DNA of 64,000 bases from JBGPOS01 sp041488155 (GTDB lineage: Bacteria; Chloroflexota; Dehalococcoidia; Tepidiformales; Tepidiformaceae): contig JBGPOS010000010.1 of the NCBI GenBank assembly GCA_041488155.1, positions 8,083-72,082 on the forward strand, in the 5' to 3' direction. Both the position numbers and the translations under genes were made by a program. Positions 15,958-23,153 of this stretch are shown piece by piece. Under the pieces are notes generated by a model that saw only the letters and a program-made list of their open reading frames with translations, ran no database searches and was not told the DNA's origin. Every line of letters starts with the position of its first letter. Within the stretch, counting starts at the first letter, position 1.

Positions 15958-16695
15958 CTACCCGAAGTTGGCTACCGGCCGCACCTCGATGCACCCGCCG
16001 CCCCGAGCGCTGATGTCAGCAAGCTCCCTGGCGTAGTCCAGGGCGTGGTCGAGGTCGCGGCAGCGCAGGGCGTAGAAACCGCCCAGCTGCTCTCGCGTCT
16101 CGGCGAACGGCCCGTCGGTCAGGAGTGTGTTCCCGTCGCGGACCCTCACGGCCGTTGCCGTCGAAGCCGGGTAGAGCGCGTCGCCGGTCAGGTATGCGTT
16201 CGCTTCGAGGGCGCGCGCGGTCAGCGCCTGGTGGCGTGCCATCACGTCGGTCGGGTCGGCGCCCTCGGTCGGCGGCGGCGGCGCGGAGTCGTCGCCGTAG
16301 ATGAGCAGCAGGTACCCCTGGCCCGCGCTCTCGAGCACGACCCTGGTGTCGAGCCCCAGCATCTGGCGTACCTCAACCGCCCCTCGCGAGGCGCCGGGGA
16401 TCTTCGTGGCGTAGGCGATCGCCTCGTCGCGTGTCTTGCAGTCGACAAGGTAGAACCCGCCGAGCTGCTCGCGTGTCTCGGCGTACGGGCCATCCGTGAG
16501 GACGAGACGCGGGCCCTCGTAGCGCAGACTCGTGGCCGTGGCAACGGGCTGCAGCGGGTCCCCGTAGATAAGCTCGCCCCGGGCACGCATCTCAGCGGTC
16601 ACCGCGCCGTAGCCTTTCATCATTTCGCCGAACCCCGGGTCACCCGGGCCCAGGTCTTCCTTTTCGTCGCCATGAATAAGCAGCATATAACGCAC
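15958..16695 (-). CDS. Tandem double-domain DGPF/YCII protein
   Basis: The 245-residue protein contains two YCII domains in a row. The first (about residues 1-115) has TDGPYAETREQLGGFYLVDC, and the second (about 127-240) has TDGPFAETREQLGGFYALRC; each begins with a YMLLIHGD or YLLLIYGD strand. A proline-rich linker joins them (about 137-142). It looks like a fused duplication of the single-domain neighbour. It is separated by 74 bases from the next DGPF gene on the same strand and has its own copy of the sigma-type promoter signature. Confidence 0.9.
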   Translation of the reverse strand: MRYMLLIHGDEKEDLGPGDPGFGEMMKGYGAVTAEMRARGELIYGDPLQPVATATSLRYEGPRLVLTDGPYAETREQLGGFYLVDCKTRDEAIAYATKIPGASRGAVEVRQMLGLDTRVVLESAGQGYLLLIYGDDSAPPPPTEGADPTDVMARHQALTARALEANAYLTGDALYPASTATAVRVRDGNTLLTDGPFAETREQLGGFYALRCRDLDHALDYARELADISARGGGCIEVRPVANFG

Positions 16696-16739
16696 CGGCG
16701 GATCTCCTTGCGAGCCGTATCGTGGCCCTTCGTATGTAC

Positions 16740-16766
16740 GACGAACGGCCGGGGGCCAGATCGACA
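16740..16766 (-). promoter_or_regulatory. ECF42-type promoter upstream of double DGPF gene
   Basis: On the minus strand TGTCGA, 17 bases, then CGTC precede the double DGPF gene by 45 bases. Hexamer, tetramer and spacer length equal those of the site at 15928-15954, and the flanks TGTCGATC and GTTCGTC are also shared. The distance to the start codon is the same. Confidence 0.65.
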
Positions 16767-16786
16767 GGACGGGCGAGCACCCGGAT

Positions 16787-16816
16787 TTGCCCGGCCGTCC
16801 GCGGGCGCGCTATCCT
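16787..16816 (+). promoter_or_regulatory. Sigma-70-like promoter candidate for the small paralogue pair
   Basis: TTGCCC and TATCCT are separated by 18 bases and lie 39 bases before the ATG at 16855. The site shares the intergenic region with the divergent DGPF promoter. It is a moderate match to consensus only. Confidence 0.4.
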
Positions 16817-16854
16817 TCGCGAGCGACTTACCGATCGGAAAGGAACCCTGCACG

Positions 16855-17127
16855 ATGGCTGACATTAAGGACACCTGGAAGCGTCACGCGAACGATATCG
16901 TCACCAACAACATGGGGGCGCTCATGGGCGACTTCACCCCGGCGGGCCTGGGCAAGGCTATGGCAATCGCGGCCAACCCGATCAGCGCCACTTCGTTCGA
17001 GATCAAGGATCTCGGCAACAACGAAGCCGAAATCACCTACATCGGCGCGGCCCGTCGCACCATCTGGAGCAAGTGGGAGCAGACCGGCGACCAGTGGCAG
17101 ATCTGCGACCTGGCCGAGCGAGCGTGA
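16855..17127 (+). CDS. Small NTF2-like protein, first of a paralogous pair
   Basis: This 90-residue protein has a strong ribosome site (GGAAAGGA) and an ATG at 16855. An N-terminal helix pair (HANDIVTNNMGALMGDFTPAG) is followed by strands (ITYIGAARRTIW and GDQWQICDLAE). The layout resembles small SnoaL/NTF2-like proteins, where the last strands often read WRR-GGRW. I do not recognise a named family. It overlaps the next gene by four bases. The two proteins clearly align over the helix region and the final strand, so they are duplicates. Partner in function unknown; the diiron genes follow on the same strand. Confidence 0.65.
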   Translation: MADIKDTWKRHANDIVTNNMGALMGDFTPAGLGKAMAIAANPISATSFEIKDLGNNEAEITYIGAARRTIWSKWEQTGDQWQICDLAERA

Positions 17128-17474
17128 CCAGCGAGGAGGGCAGCGCCCGCGAGGCCGCCGAACGCAATGCGCAGGCGGTCATGACGGGCAACCTGGCCCA
17201 GGTTATGTCGGACATAACCCCGGAAGCGTTGACGCAGATGATGCAACTCGGCGCTTCGGGGGGGATGTCGCCAGCGACGATGCCCAACATCACGGGCTAC
17301 ACGCTGAACGAGATGGGCCAGGACGGCGACGGCCACCTGTTCCACGTCACGTTCCACTCCGCCGCCGGCAGCGCCACGCTGGCGGCGACCTGGAAGCAGA
17401 TCATGGGCCAGTGGAAGATCACGGCTGTCGCGCTCGTGTCTGCCGAAGCGGCTGCCGGGAACGCCCCTGCCTAA
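17124..17474 (+). CDS. Small NTF2-like protein, second of a paralogous pair
   Basis: The 116-residue protein starts at a GTG overlapping the previous stop. Its segment NAQAVMTGNLAQVMSDITPE aligns with the matching part of the upstream protein, and the C-terminus (ATWKQIMGQWKITAV) aligns with that protein's WSKWEQTGDQWQI. The middle is longer by about 20 residues and contains GYTLNEMGQDGDGHLFHV. The SnoaL/NTF2-like fold is an inference from this pattern. There is no signal peptide. Translational coupling suggests the two form a heteromer. Confidence 0.65.
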   Translation: MTSEEGSAREAAERNAQAVMTGNLAQVMSDITPEALTQMMQLGASGGMSPATMPNITGYTLNEMGQDGDGHLFHVTFHSAAGSATLAATWKQIMGQWKITAVALVSAEAAAGNAPA

Positions 17475-17515
17475 AGGGGGGAGAGCGCCCTCGCCGCGCG
17501 CACTGCAACAATGAT

Positions 17516-17543
17516 TTGCGTCTGAGTTGCCGGATAGTATCTT
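17516..17543 (+). promoter_or_regulatory. Promoter candidate for the diiron gene
   Basis: TTGCGT and TATCTT are spaced by 16 bases in a locally AT-richer stretch, 75 bases before the diiron protein ATG. The match is modest. Confidence 0.35.
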
Positions 17544-17587
17544 TCGCTTTTCCCTAACATTCGCGTAAACTGCACGCAAGCTAGAAG

Positions 17588-17606
17588 GCCCGCTTCTCCA
17601 GCGGGC
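17588..17606 (+). other. Hairpin abutting the ribosome site of the diiron gene
   Basis: GCCCGCT and AGCGGGC form a seven-base-pair stem with a five-base loop (TCTCC). The stem ends one base before the GGAGG ribosome site at 17608-17612. It could modulate translation of the gene at 17618. Confidence 0.45.
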
Positions 17607-17617
17607 GGAGGGCACGA

Positions 17618-18670
17618 ATGACTTCCCCAACCTTCGTCGAGGTCCCCGGCCTCAATTTCGACTGGTTGAACCTCGACACCGAGCAAGGGATGAAGATAGG
17701 CGCCGGCCGCCGAGGGCTCACCCTCGAAGACATCAATGCGATGTCTTACGGCGTTGCAGGCCGGGACGAGGCGGGGGCTTCGGTGTTCGGAGCGCGTGGC
17801 GCCAAGGCCGATCCGCGCTCTCCGCGCCACGCCCGCCAGTACCGCTCGAAGGCGGACGTCTGGTCGGAGAGCGCGATGTTGCTCTACGAAGAGGCGCAGC
17901 AACGCCAGTGGTCGAGCGCGCGCGACATTCCGTGGGACACGATCCAGCCGATGTCCGAGGACCTCGAGTGGGCGATGTGCACGCTGTGCACCTTCCTGAC
18001 CCAGGTCGAATTTATCGCGGGCGACCTCCCCGGCCGCTTCATGGAGCAGGTACACCCGGACCACTTCGAAGCTCAGCTGTTTCTCGGCACGCAGATCATG
18101 GACGAGAGCCGCCATCTCGATGTCTTCCGAAAGCGGGCGCTCGTGAACGGTGGCGGGATGGTCGATGCCGGATTCGGCGCGATCAACCTGCTCAGCGTCG
18201 ATGACTTCACAGAGATGACGGCCCTGCTGCACCTGTTCGGGGAAGGGTTCGTGCAGACGCTGTTCCGGATGGGCGAGCTCATTTCGCAGAACGAAGCGGA
18301 GAAGAAGATCTTCCGACTGGCGGCGCAGGACGAGAGCCGCCACCTTGCCTTCGGAGTCACGCACCTCAAGTACGTGATCGAGACGCAGCCGTGGCGCAAG
18401 GAAGAGCTCCATCACTACCTGGACATCCAGGAAGGGGCGCTTGGTCAGAGCCAGCAAGCGGGGCTGACCACGAATCCGATGACCGGCGAAGCGCTGGCCA
18501 TCCTGGCGGGCGGCGGGCTCGAGCACATGGATGAGGGCTACGGAAAGCTCATGATCATGCGCAAGCGCCAGGTCAACGAGTACATGCATCGCCTGGAAGT
18601 AATCGGGATGGGCGATCGGCGCGAGCGCATGGCCCCAGGCATGAAGGAACTCCTCGACCCGGTCGCCTAG
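17618..18670 (+). CDS. Ferritin-like (R2-type) diiron protein with complete ligand set
   Basis: The 350-residue helical protein carries a full carboxylate diiron pattern: E131 in TQVEFIAGDLP, E163 and H166 in MDESRH, E209 in FGEGF, and E239 and H242 in QDESRHLAFG. Spacing between the first E and the first ExxH (32 residues), and between the third and fourth helices (30), resembles ribonucleotide reductase R2 and related oxygenases. It lacks obvious R2 features such as a C-terminal R1-binding tail, and no nrdA is nearby, so an N-oxygenase (AurF/CmlI-like) or other diiron oxidase is more likely. It is followed by a paralogue with most ligands lost. Confidence 0.85.
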   Translation: MTSPTFVEVPGLNFDWLNLDTEQGMKIGAGRRGLTLEDINAMSYGVAGRDEAGASVFGARGAKADPRSPRHARQYRSKADVWSESAMLLYEEAQQRQWSSARDIPWDTIQPMSEDLEWAMCTLCTFLTQVEFIAGDLPGRFMEQVHPDHFEAQLFLGTQIMDESRHLDVFRKRALVNGGGMVDAGFGAINLLSVDDFTEMTALLHLFGEGFVQTLFRMGELISQNEAEKKIFRLAAQDESRHLAFGVTHLKYVIETQPWRKEELHHYLDIQEGALGQSQQAGLTTNPMTGEALAILAGGGLEHMDEGYGKLMIMRKRQVNEYMHRLEVIGMGDRRERMAPGMKELLDPVA

Positions 18671-18698
18671 CGCCGGCGAACCGCATCGACATTCATTC

Positions 18699-18724
18699 CC
18701 ATCTCCCCGCCAGCGGGGAGATGG
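18699..18724 (+). terminator. Hairpin between the diiron gene and its paralogue
   Basis: CCATCTCCCC and GGGGAGATGG form a perfect ten-base-pair stem that extends by one G-C pair around the loop CCAG. It is followed by CATTTT, giving a weak terminator appearance. It lies between two co-directional genes and could partly stop transcription or stabilise the upstream message, setting unequal amounts of the two proteins. Confidence 0.55.
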
Positions 18725-18743
18725 CATTTTCGGGAGATTCACG

Positions 18744-19952
18744 ATGACACTCACTCCGGCGACCAAAGCACGAGGGCGCCAGCTTGGCTGGTCGGATGCC
18801 CTGATCGAGCGTCTCGACGCCTCGGTGATTAAGGACTCGACGGCGTCGAACCTGGCGCTGATGAAGATCCCGGGCGAGCGCGTCGAGAAGTTCGTGGACA
18901 TGGTAGAGACCAACCCCGAGCGCATGTCGAACATCTCGTTCCGCTTTGTGCGCACGAAATCGGAGAAGGGTTTGCGGGCGCGGCCGGGGCCCCTGGGCCT
19001 TGGCACGCGGGAGATAAACATCGGCAGTTACGGGCAGGTACCGGACAGGTGGCCGTACGAGAACGACACGCCGCTGGGAAGCCACCCGGATCCAGACAAT
19101 TACGCGCCCGGCAGCTACTACATTTATGACAAGTCAGAGATCTGGGCAGAAGACGTCGACCTCCTCTATGAAGAAGCGATCCGGGAACGCTGGGTTCCGG
19201 CCACCGACCTCGATTGGAACAATGGGCTGAAGGAGCTCCCGGAAGAGGTAGAGCGGGCGGTTTGCCAGTTGGCGACGATCTACAGCACTCACGGGCTGGT
19301 GGAACAGAAGCTGATTGCCAAGTGGCTCGAGCCCATAAGCTACGGCTTCCACGACGTGAAGCTTTTCTTGGGCACGCAGATCTACGACGCCGGGCACAAG
19401 GTGGAGGCGCTGCGCAAACGCGCTCTGGCCAACGGCGGAGGGCTTGGCCAGGCGCCGCTGGGGACGATGTACCGCGGCTGGTACGGCTCCCTGAAGTTCA
19501 CAGAGCTGATCACCGCCATCAACGTCGTGTACAAGTCTTATGAACTCAGTCTCTTCCAAGCGGCCCAGGACATCGCCAAGACTGAAGTCGAAGCAAAGAT
19601 GTTCGAGCTGATGGCCCGCGACTCGACTCGCCACCTCGAGTACGGCAAGCGACATCTCCTCTGGTACCTGCAACACCACGAAAACGGGGCCCGTAACCTG
19701 CGGTTCTGGCTTGGCCGAGCCGAGGGAGCGCTCTCGAACGAGTTACGCCACAGCTCGGCCGAACGCGAAGCGCTCGTGCTCCTGTTCGCCGACGGCATGG
19801 AGCGGCTGAGCGCCGGAGTCGAGAAGCTCGGCTCGCTGCGCCAGAAGCAGGTGACCGATTACATCAGTCTGCTGGACAGCATCGGCATCGACCGCCTGCC
19901 GTTCCTGAACCCCGGCCTCGCGCGCATGGCCGAGGATCCGCTCGCTGTCTAG
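18744..19952 (+). CDS. Ferritin-like paralogue with degenerate diiron site
   Basis: The 402-residue protein aligns with the preceding diiron protein over its helical core: LLYEEA, LFLGTQI, LRKRALANGGG and RHLEYG all match. Five of six presumed iron ligands are changed: G184 for E131, A216 for E163, K219 for H166, K264 for E209, and S294 for E239. Only H297 is kept. It has an extra N-terminal region (about residues 1-130) with RPGPLGLGTREINIG. A non-catalytic partner in a heteromer, like yeast Rnr4 beside Rnr2, is the natural inference. A ribosome site (GGGAG) lies eight bases before the ATG. Confidence 0.85.
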   Translation: MTLTPATKARGRQLGWSDALIERLDASVIKDSTASNLALMKIPGERVEKFVDMVETNPERMSNISFRFVRTKSEKGLRARPGPLGLGTREINIGSYGQVPDRWPYENDTPLGSHPDPDNYAPGSYYIYDKSEIWAEDVDLLYEEAIRERWVPATDLDWNNGLKELPEEVERAVCQLATIYSTHGLVEQKLIAKWLEPISYGFHDVKLFLGTQIYDAGHKVEALRKRALANGGGLGQAPLGTMYRGWYGSLKFTELITAINVVYKSYELSLFQAAQDIAKTEVEAKMFELMARDSTRHLEYGKRHLLWYLQHHENGARNLRFWLGRAEGALSNELRHSSAEREALVLLFADGMERLSAGVEKLGSLRQKQVTDYISLLDSIGIDRLPFLNPGLARMAEDPLAV

Positions 19953-19967
19953 TTCCGGGCAACGACC

Positions 19968-20600
19968 GTGACAGCCCCCAACGGCGCGGTGAACCCGCCC
20001 TTCCCCTGGCGGGTCTCCGGCTCCTACTTCGAAGCCTGCAACTGCGACGCCATCTGCCCCTGCCGCAAACGCGGCGACACAGAGGGCAGTGCCTCCACCT
20101 ACGGCCACTGCGACTTCGCCCTCTCGTGGGCCGTGAAGGACGGTGCTGCCGGCGACCTCGACCTGTCCGGCCTTGACGTGGTGATGGCCGGGTCGTGGTT
20201 CAAAGACGGCGAGCCCTGGCACGTCGCGCTTTACGTGGACGAACGGGCCTCGTCACTCCAACAGCAGGCCCTCGCCGACATCTTCCTCGGCCGGGCAGGC
20301 GGCGGCACTCTGCGCAACTTCGCCTCCGCGATCGGCGAGGTCTACGCCGTGCGGCCCGCAAGCATTCAGCTCGACCACACGGAGAACCGTCAGCGCATCA
20401 AGGTCGACAACGTGATCACGGTCCGGACGGCCGGGCCGGTCCCCTCCGACGAACCGATCTACTGCGGCATCCCCGGTTACGACATGCCCGGCGAGGAGCT
20501 GACCATGGAAGTGCTCTCCGTGAACGATGGCCCGCTTCGGTGGGAAGTCCGGGGCAAGTGCGGGTTCGCCCGGTCGTTTTCTTACAGCAGCGATTCCTGA
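19968..20600 (+). CDS. DUF1326-family cysteine-rich protein
   Basis: The 210-residue protein opens with WRVSGSYFEACNCDAICPC, the DUF1326 signature. Cysteines C24, C26, C30 and C32 cluster there with a further H47-C48 pair, suggesting metal or redox binding, although no member has a firm function that I know of. A second cysteine region near the end (GKCGFARSFSY) is present. It starts at a GTG 15 bases after the pseudo-diiron gene, so it is probably co-transcribed and may belong to the same system. Confidence 0.85.
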   Translation: MTAPNGAVNPPFPWRVSGSYFEACNCDAICPCRKRGDTEGSASTYGHCDFALSWAVKDGAAGDLDLSGLDVVMAGSWFKDGEPWHVALYVDERASSLQQQALADIFLGRAGGGTLRNFASAIGEVYAVRPASIQLDHTENRQRIKVDNVITVRTAGPVPSDEPIYCGIPGYDMPGEELTMEVLSVNDGPLRWEVRGKCGFARSFSYSSDS

Positions 20601-20610
20601 GCCGGCGCAC

Positions 20611-20640
20611 TTCACGTAACGCCCGGGCCCGTCGTATCCT
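20611..20640 (+). promoter_or_regulatory. Promoter candidate for ilvBN
   Basis: TTCACG and TATCCT are spaced by 18 bases, about 185 bases before ilvB. The leader between is GC-rich with several weak inverted repeats. I see no T-box motif and no run of branched-chain codons that would mark an attenuator. Confidence 0.35.
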
Positions 20641-20827
20641 CTAGTGACTACGGTTCACGTCGGGGGGATCACGGCTTACCTGCCGCCCCTCCTGCCTTCA
20701 GCCCGAGGACCCGGCCACCGGTCGGCCCCGGGCAGCCACGACCGCATGGCGTGGCGGGCGACGGCGCTCCCTTACCGGGGACCCCGCCGGGTACAAATCC
20801 ACTGGCCGTAGAAGAGGACTCAGACCC

Positions 20828-22519
20828 ATGACGCGCATGACTGGCGCACAGATCGTGCTGGAATCGCTCCAGCGCGAAGGTGTGGACACTATCTTCGGGT
20901 ACCCCGGAGGCGTGGTCCTTCCGCTCTACGACACGCTGCCGCAGTTCCCAGGCATCCGCCACATCCTTGTGCGCCACGAACAGGGAGCCGCGCACATGGC
21001 CGACGGCTACGCGCGGGCGAGCGGCCGCATGGGCGTCTGCCTGGCCACGAGCGGCCCTGGCGCGACGAACCTGGTGACCGGCATTTGCACCGCCTGGATG
21101 GACTCCACGCCTGTCTTCGCGCTGACCGGGAACGTCGCGCGGACGCTCCTCGGGAAGGACGGTTTCCAGGAGGCGGACATCACGGGCATCACTCAGCCCA
21201 TCACCAAGCACAACTACCTCGTGATGAACGCCAGCGAAATCGCCCTTTCCGTGCGCGAGGCAACGCACATCGCGACTACCGGCCGCCCCGGCCCGGTGCT
21301 CGTCGATATCCCCAAGGATGTCTTCCAGGAGCAGGCGGAATTCGACTGGCCGGAGCGGGTGAGCCTGCGTGGCTACAAGCCGAACACTGAGGGCCACCCC
21401 GGGATGATCCGGAGAGCGGCGGAGATGATCGACCAGGCGAAGCGCCCGATCATCATCGCGGGTCACGGCATCATCTGGGGCAACGCGCATAAGGAGCTCG
21501 TCGAGCTCGCCGAGAAGGCCCAGATCCCGGTGATCACGACGTTTCTTGGCATCGGGGGGTTCCCAGAGGCGCACGTCTTGAGCTACGGCTGGCTCGGCAT
21601 GCACGGCATGTACTACGCCAACATGGCTGCCGACGCCGCAGATGTCGTCATCGGCATCGGCATGCGCTTTGACGACCGCGCGATGGGCCGCTTCAAGGAC
21701 TTCAACCCGACGGCGAAGATCGTGCACATCGACATCGACCCCGCCGAGATCGGCAAGAACTTTGCGACGGCAGTGCCGATCGTCGGCGACGCCAAGAACG
21801 TGCTGCCCCAACTCGCCGAACGAGTGAAGCAGGGGACGCGCACGGAATGGCTGCGCTGGATCGACCGCCAGCGGGAAGAGCACCCGAGTCTTCACATCCG
21901 CGAGTCTCGGCGGATGCTTCCCCAGTACGTGGTGCGGACGCTCTACGAGGAGACAAACGGCGACGCGACGATCGTCACGGGCGTCGGGCAGCACCAGATG
22001 TGGGCCGGCCAGCACTACTTCTACAAGCGGCCGCGCCAGCTCATCAGCTCGGGTGGCCTGGGTACCATGGGGTTTGAACTGCCGGGAGCGATCGGCGCCC
22101 AGGTGGCGCTTCCCGGGCAGGAGGTCTGGGCCATCTGCGGCGACGGCGGATTCCAGATGACGATGCAGGAACTGGCCGTGCTGGTGGACGAACAGCTGCC
22201 GGTCAAGATCGCGATTTTCAACAACGGCTACCTCGGCATGGTGCGGCAGTGGCAGCAGCTCTTCTACGACCGCAACTTCGTGAGCGTGGCGATCACCCAG
22301 CCGGACTTCTGCAAGCTCGCCGACGCTTACGGCATCCGCGCGATCCGCGTGGAGCACAAGGGCGAGGTACAGTCCGCCATCCGCGAAGCGCGCGCCCACA
22401 AGGGGCCTATCCTCATCGATTTTCAGATAGACCAGGAAGAGAACGTGTGGCCGATGGTGCCCGCCGGTGCGGCACTGTCGGAGACCATCGAAGCGCCGGC
22501 CGAGGAGCTCATGCGATGA
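20828..22519 (+). CDS. ilvB: Acetolactate synthase large (catalytic) subunit
   Basis: IlvB makes acetolactate or acetohydroxybutyrate for valine, leucine and isoleucine. The 563-residue ThDP enzyme has the catalytic glutamate in VRHEQGAAHMADGYARASG, an FAD-type central domain, and the ThDP-binding GDGGFQMTMQELA ... NNGYLGM region. Length and motifs fit the acetohydroxyacid synthase rather than the catabolic AlsS. It overlaps the regulatory subunit gene by four bases. No ilvC or leu genes follow. Confidence 0.96.
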   Translation: MTRMTGAQIVLESLQREGVDTIFGYPGGVVLPLYDTLPQFPGIRHILVRHEQGAAHMADGYARASGRMGVCLATSGPGATNLVTGICTAWMDSTPVFALTGNVARTLLGKDGFQEADITGITQPITKHNYLVMNASEIALSVREATHIATTGRPGPVLVDIPKDVFQEQAEFDWPERVSLRGYKPNTEGHPGMIRRAAEMIDQAKRPIIIAGHGIIWGNAHKELVELAEKAQIPVITTFLGIGGFPEAHVLSYGWLGMHGMYYANMAADAADVVIGIGMRFDDRAMGRFKDFNPTAKIVHIDIDPAEIGKNFATAVPIVGDAKNVLPQLAERVKQGTRTEWLRWIDRQREEHPSLHIRESRRMLPQYVVRTLYEETNGDATIVTGVGQHQMWAGQHYFYKRPRQLISSGGLGTMGFELPGAIGAQVALPGQEVWAICGDGGFQMTMQELAVLVDEQLPVKIAIFNNGYLGMVRQWQQLFYDRNFVSVAITQPDFCKLADAYGIRAIRVEHKGEVQSAIREARAHKGPILIDFQIDQEENVWPMVPAGAALSETIEAPAEELMR

Positions 22520-23133
22520 ACACACCTTCCGCAAACGGAAGCCGGACCCGCGGCGCTCAACACACGGTGGTCGCGATCGTCGAGGACAAACCGGGCGTGC
22601 TCATGCGGGTCTCGAGCTTATTTCGCCGCCGCGGCTTCAACATCGAATCGCTCACGGTTGGGCACAGCGAAGCAGAGGGGCTGAGCCGCATGACCATGGT
22701 CATCGACGGCGACAGCGCCCCGGTGGAGCAGGTCGAGAAGCAGCTTTACAAGCTCATCGACGTGGTCAAGGTGAGCGACCTGTCGCACGAAGACATCGTC
22801 GCGCGCGAACTCGCCCTCATCAAAGTCCGTTGCAACAACGTCAACCGCCACGAACTGCTCGACATCGCCAACGTCTTCCGGGCCGACGTGGTGGACATCG
22901 CCACGAACTCCATCATCCTTCAGATCGTCGGCGACGAGGACAAGATCGACGGGTTGAGATCGATGTGTGAGCCCTACGGCATCCGGGAACTGACCCGGAC
23001 CGGACGTGTGGCGATGGTCCGTGGCACGAAGACCACGACGGTGCATGACCAGGAGCCCGAAAAGATCGCACGGATCCACGCCAGCCAGGGGCGCCGGGTG
23101 GAGGGGAAGGAGTTGCCATTTAGCAGCGACTGA
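22516..23133 (+). CDS. ilvN: Acetolactate synthase small (regulatory) subunit
   Basis: The 205-residue protein binds branched-chain amino acids through an N-terminal ACT domain (HTVVAIVEDKPGVLMRVSSLF, then RRGFNIESLTVG) and stimulates the large subunit. The second domain contains ELALIKVRC and IVGDEDKID, as in the ilvN/ilvH family. The start is the ATG at 22516, which overlaps the ilvB stop; a frame extending upstream lies in ilvB. It also carries an extra C-terminal tail of about 30 residues. Confidence 0.95.
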   Translation: MNTPSANGSRTRGAQHTVVAIVEDKPGVLMRVSSLFRRRGFNIESLTVGHSEAEGLSRMTMVIDGDSAPVEQVEKQLYKLIDVVKVSDLSHEDIVARELALIKVRCNNVNRHELLDIANVFRADVVDIATNSIILQIVGDEDKIDGLRSMCEPYGIRELTRTGRVAMVRGTKTTTVHDQEPEKIARIHASQGRRVEGKELPFSSD

Positions 23134-23153
23134 AGCCCGGGCTAGTTCGGGCT
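23134..23153. terminator. Short hairpin between convergent ilvN and carboxylase genes
   Basis: AGCCCG and CGGGCT form a six-base-pair stem with an eight-base loop just after the ilvN stop. The region also holds a direct repeat CGGGCTAGT at 23138 and 23148. Terminator function is a weak inference. Confidence 0.3.

Noticed and set aside
17471..19021. A 516-residue minus-strand frame across the diiron genes
   Set aside because: Antisense frame spanning two genes with intact conserved motifs.
20601..20827. Possible T-box or leader-peptide attenuator before ilvB
   Set aside because: No TGGNACC-type T-box core, no branched-chain codon run and no terminator with a T-tract were found.
20669..22534. 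A 621-residue open frame on the minus strand across ilvB
   Set aside because: It is antisense to a clearly recognised gene, has arginine/histidine-rich low-complexity composition, and reflects mirrored high-GC codons.
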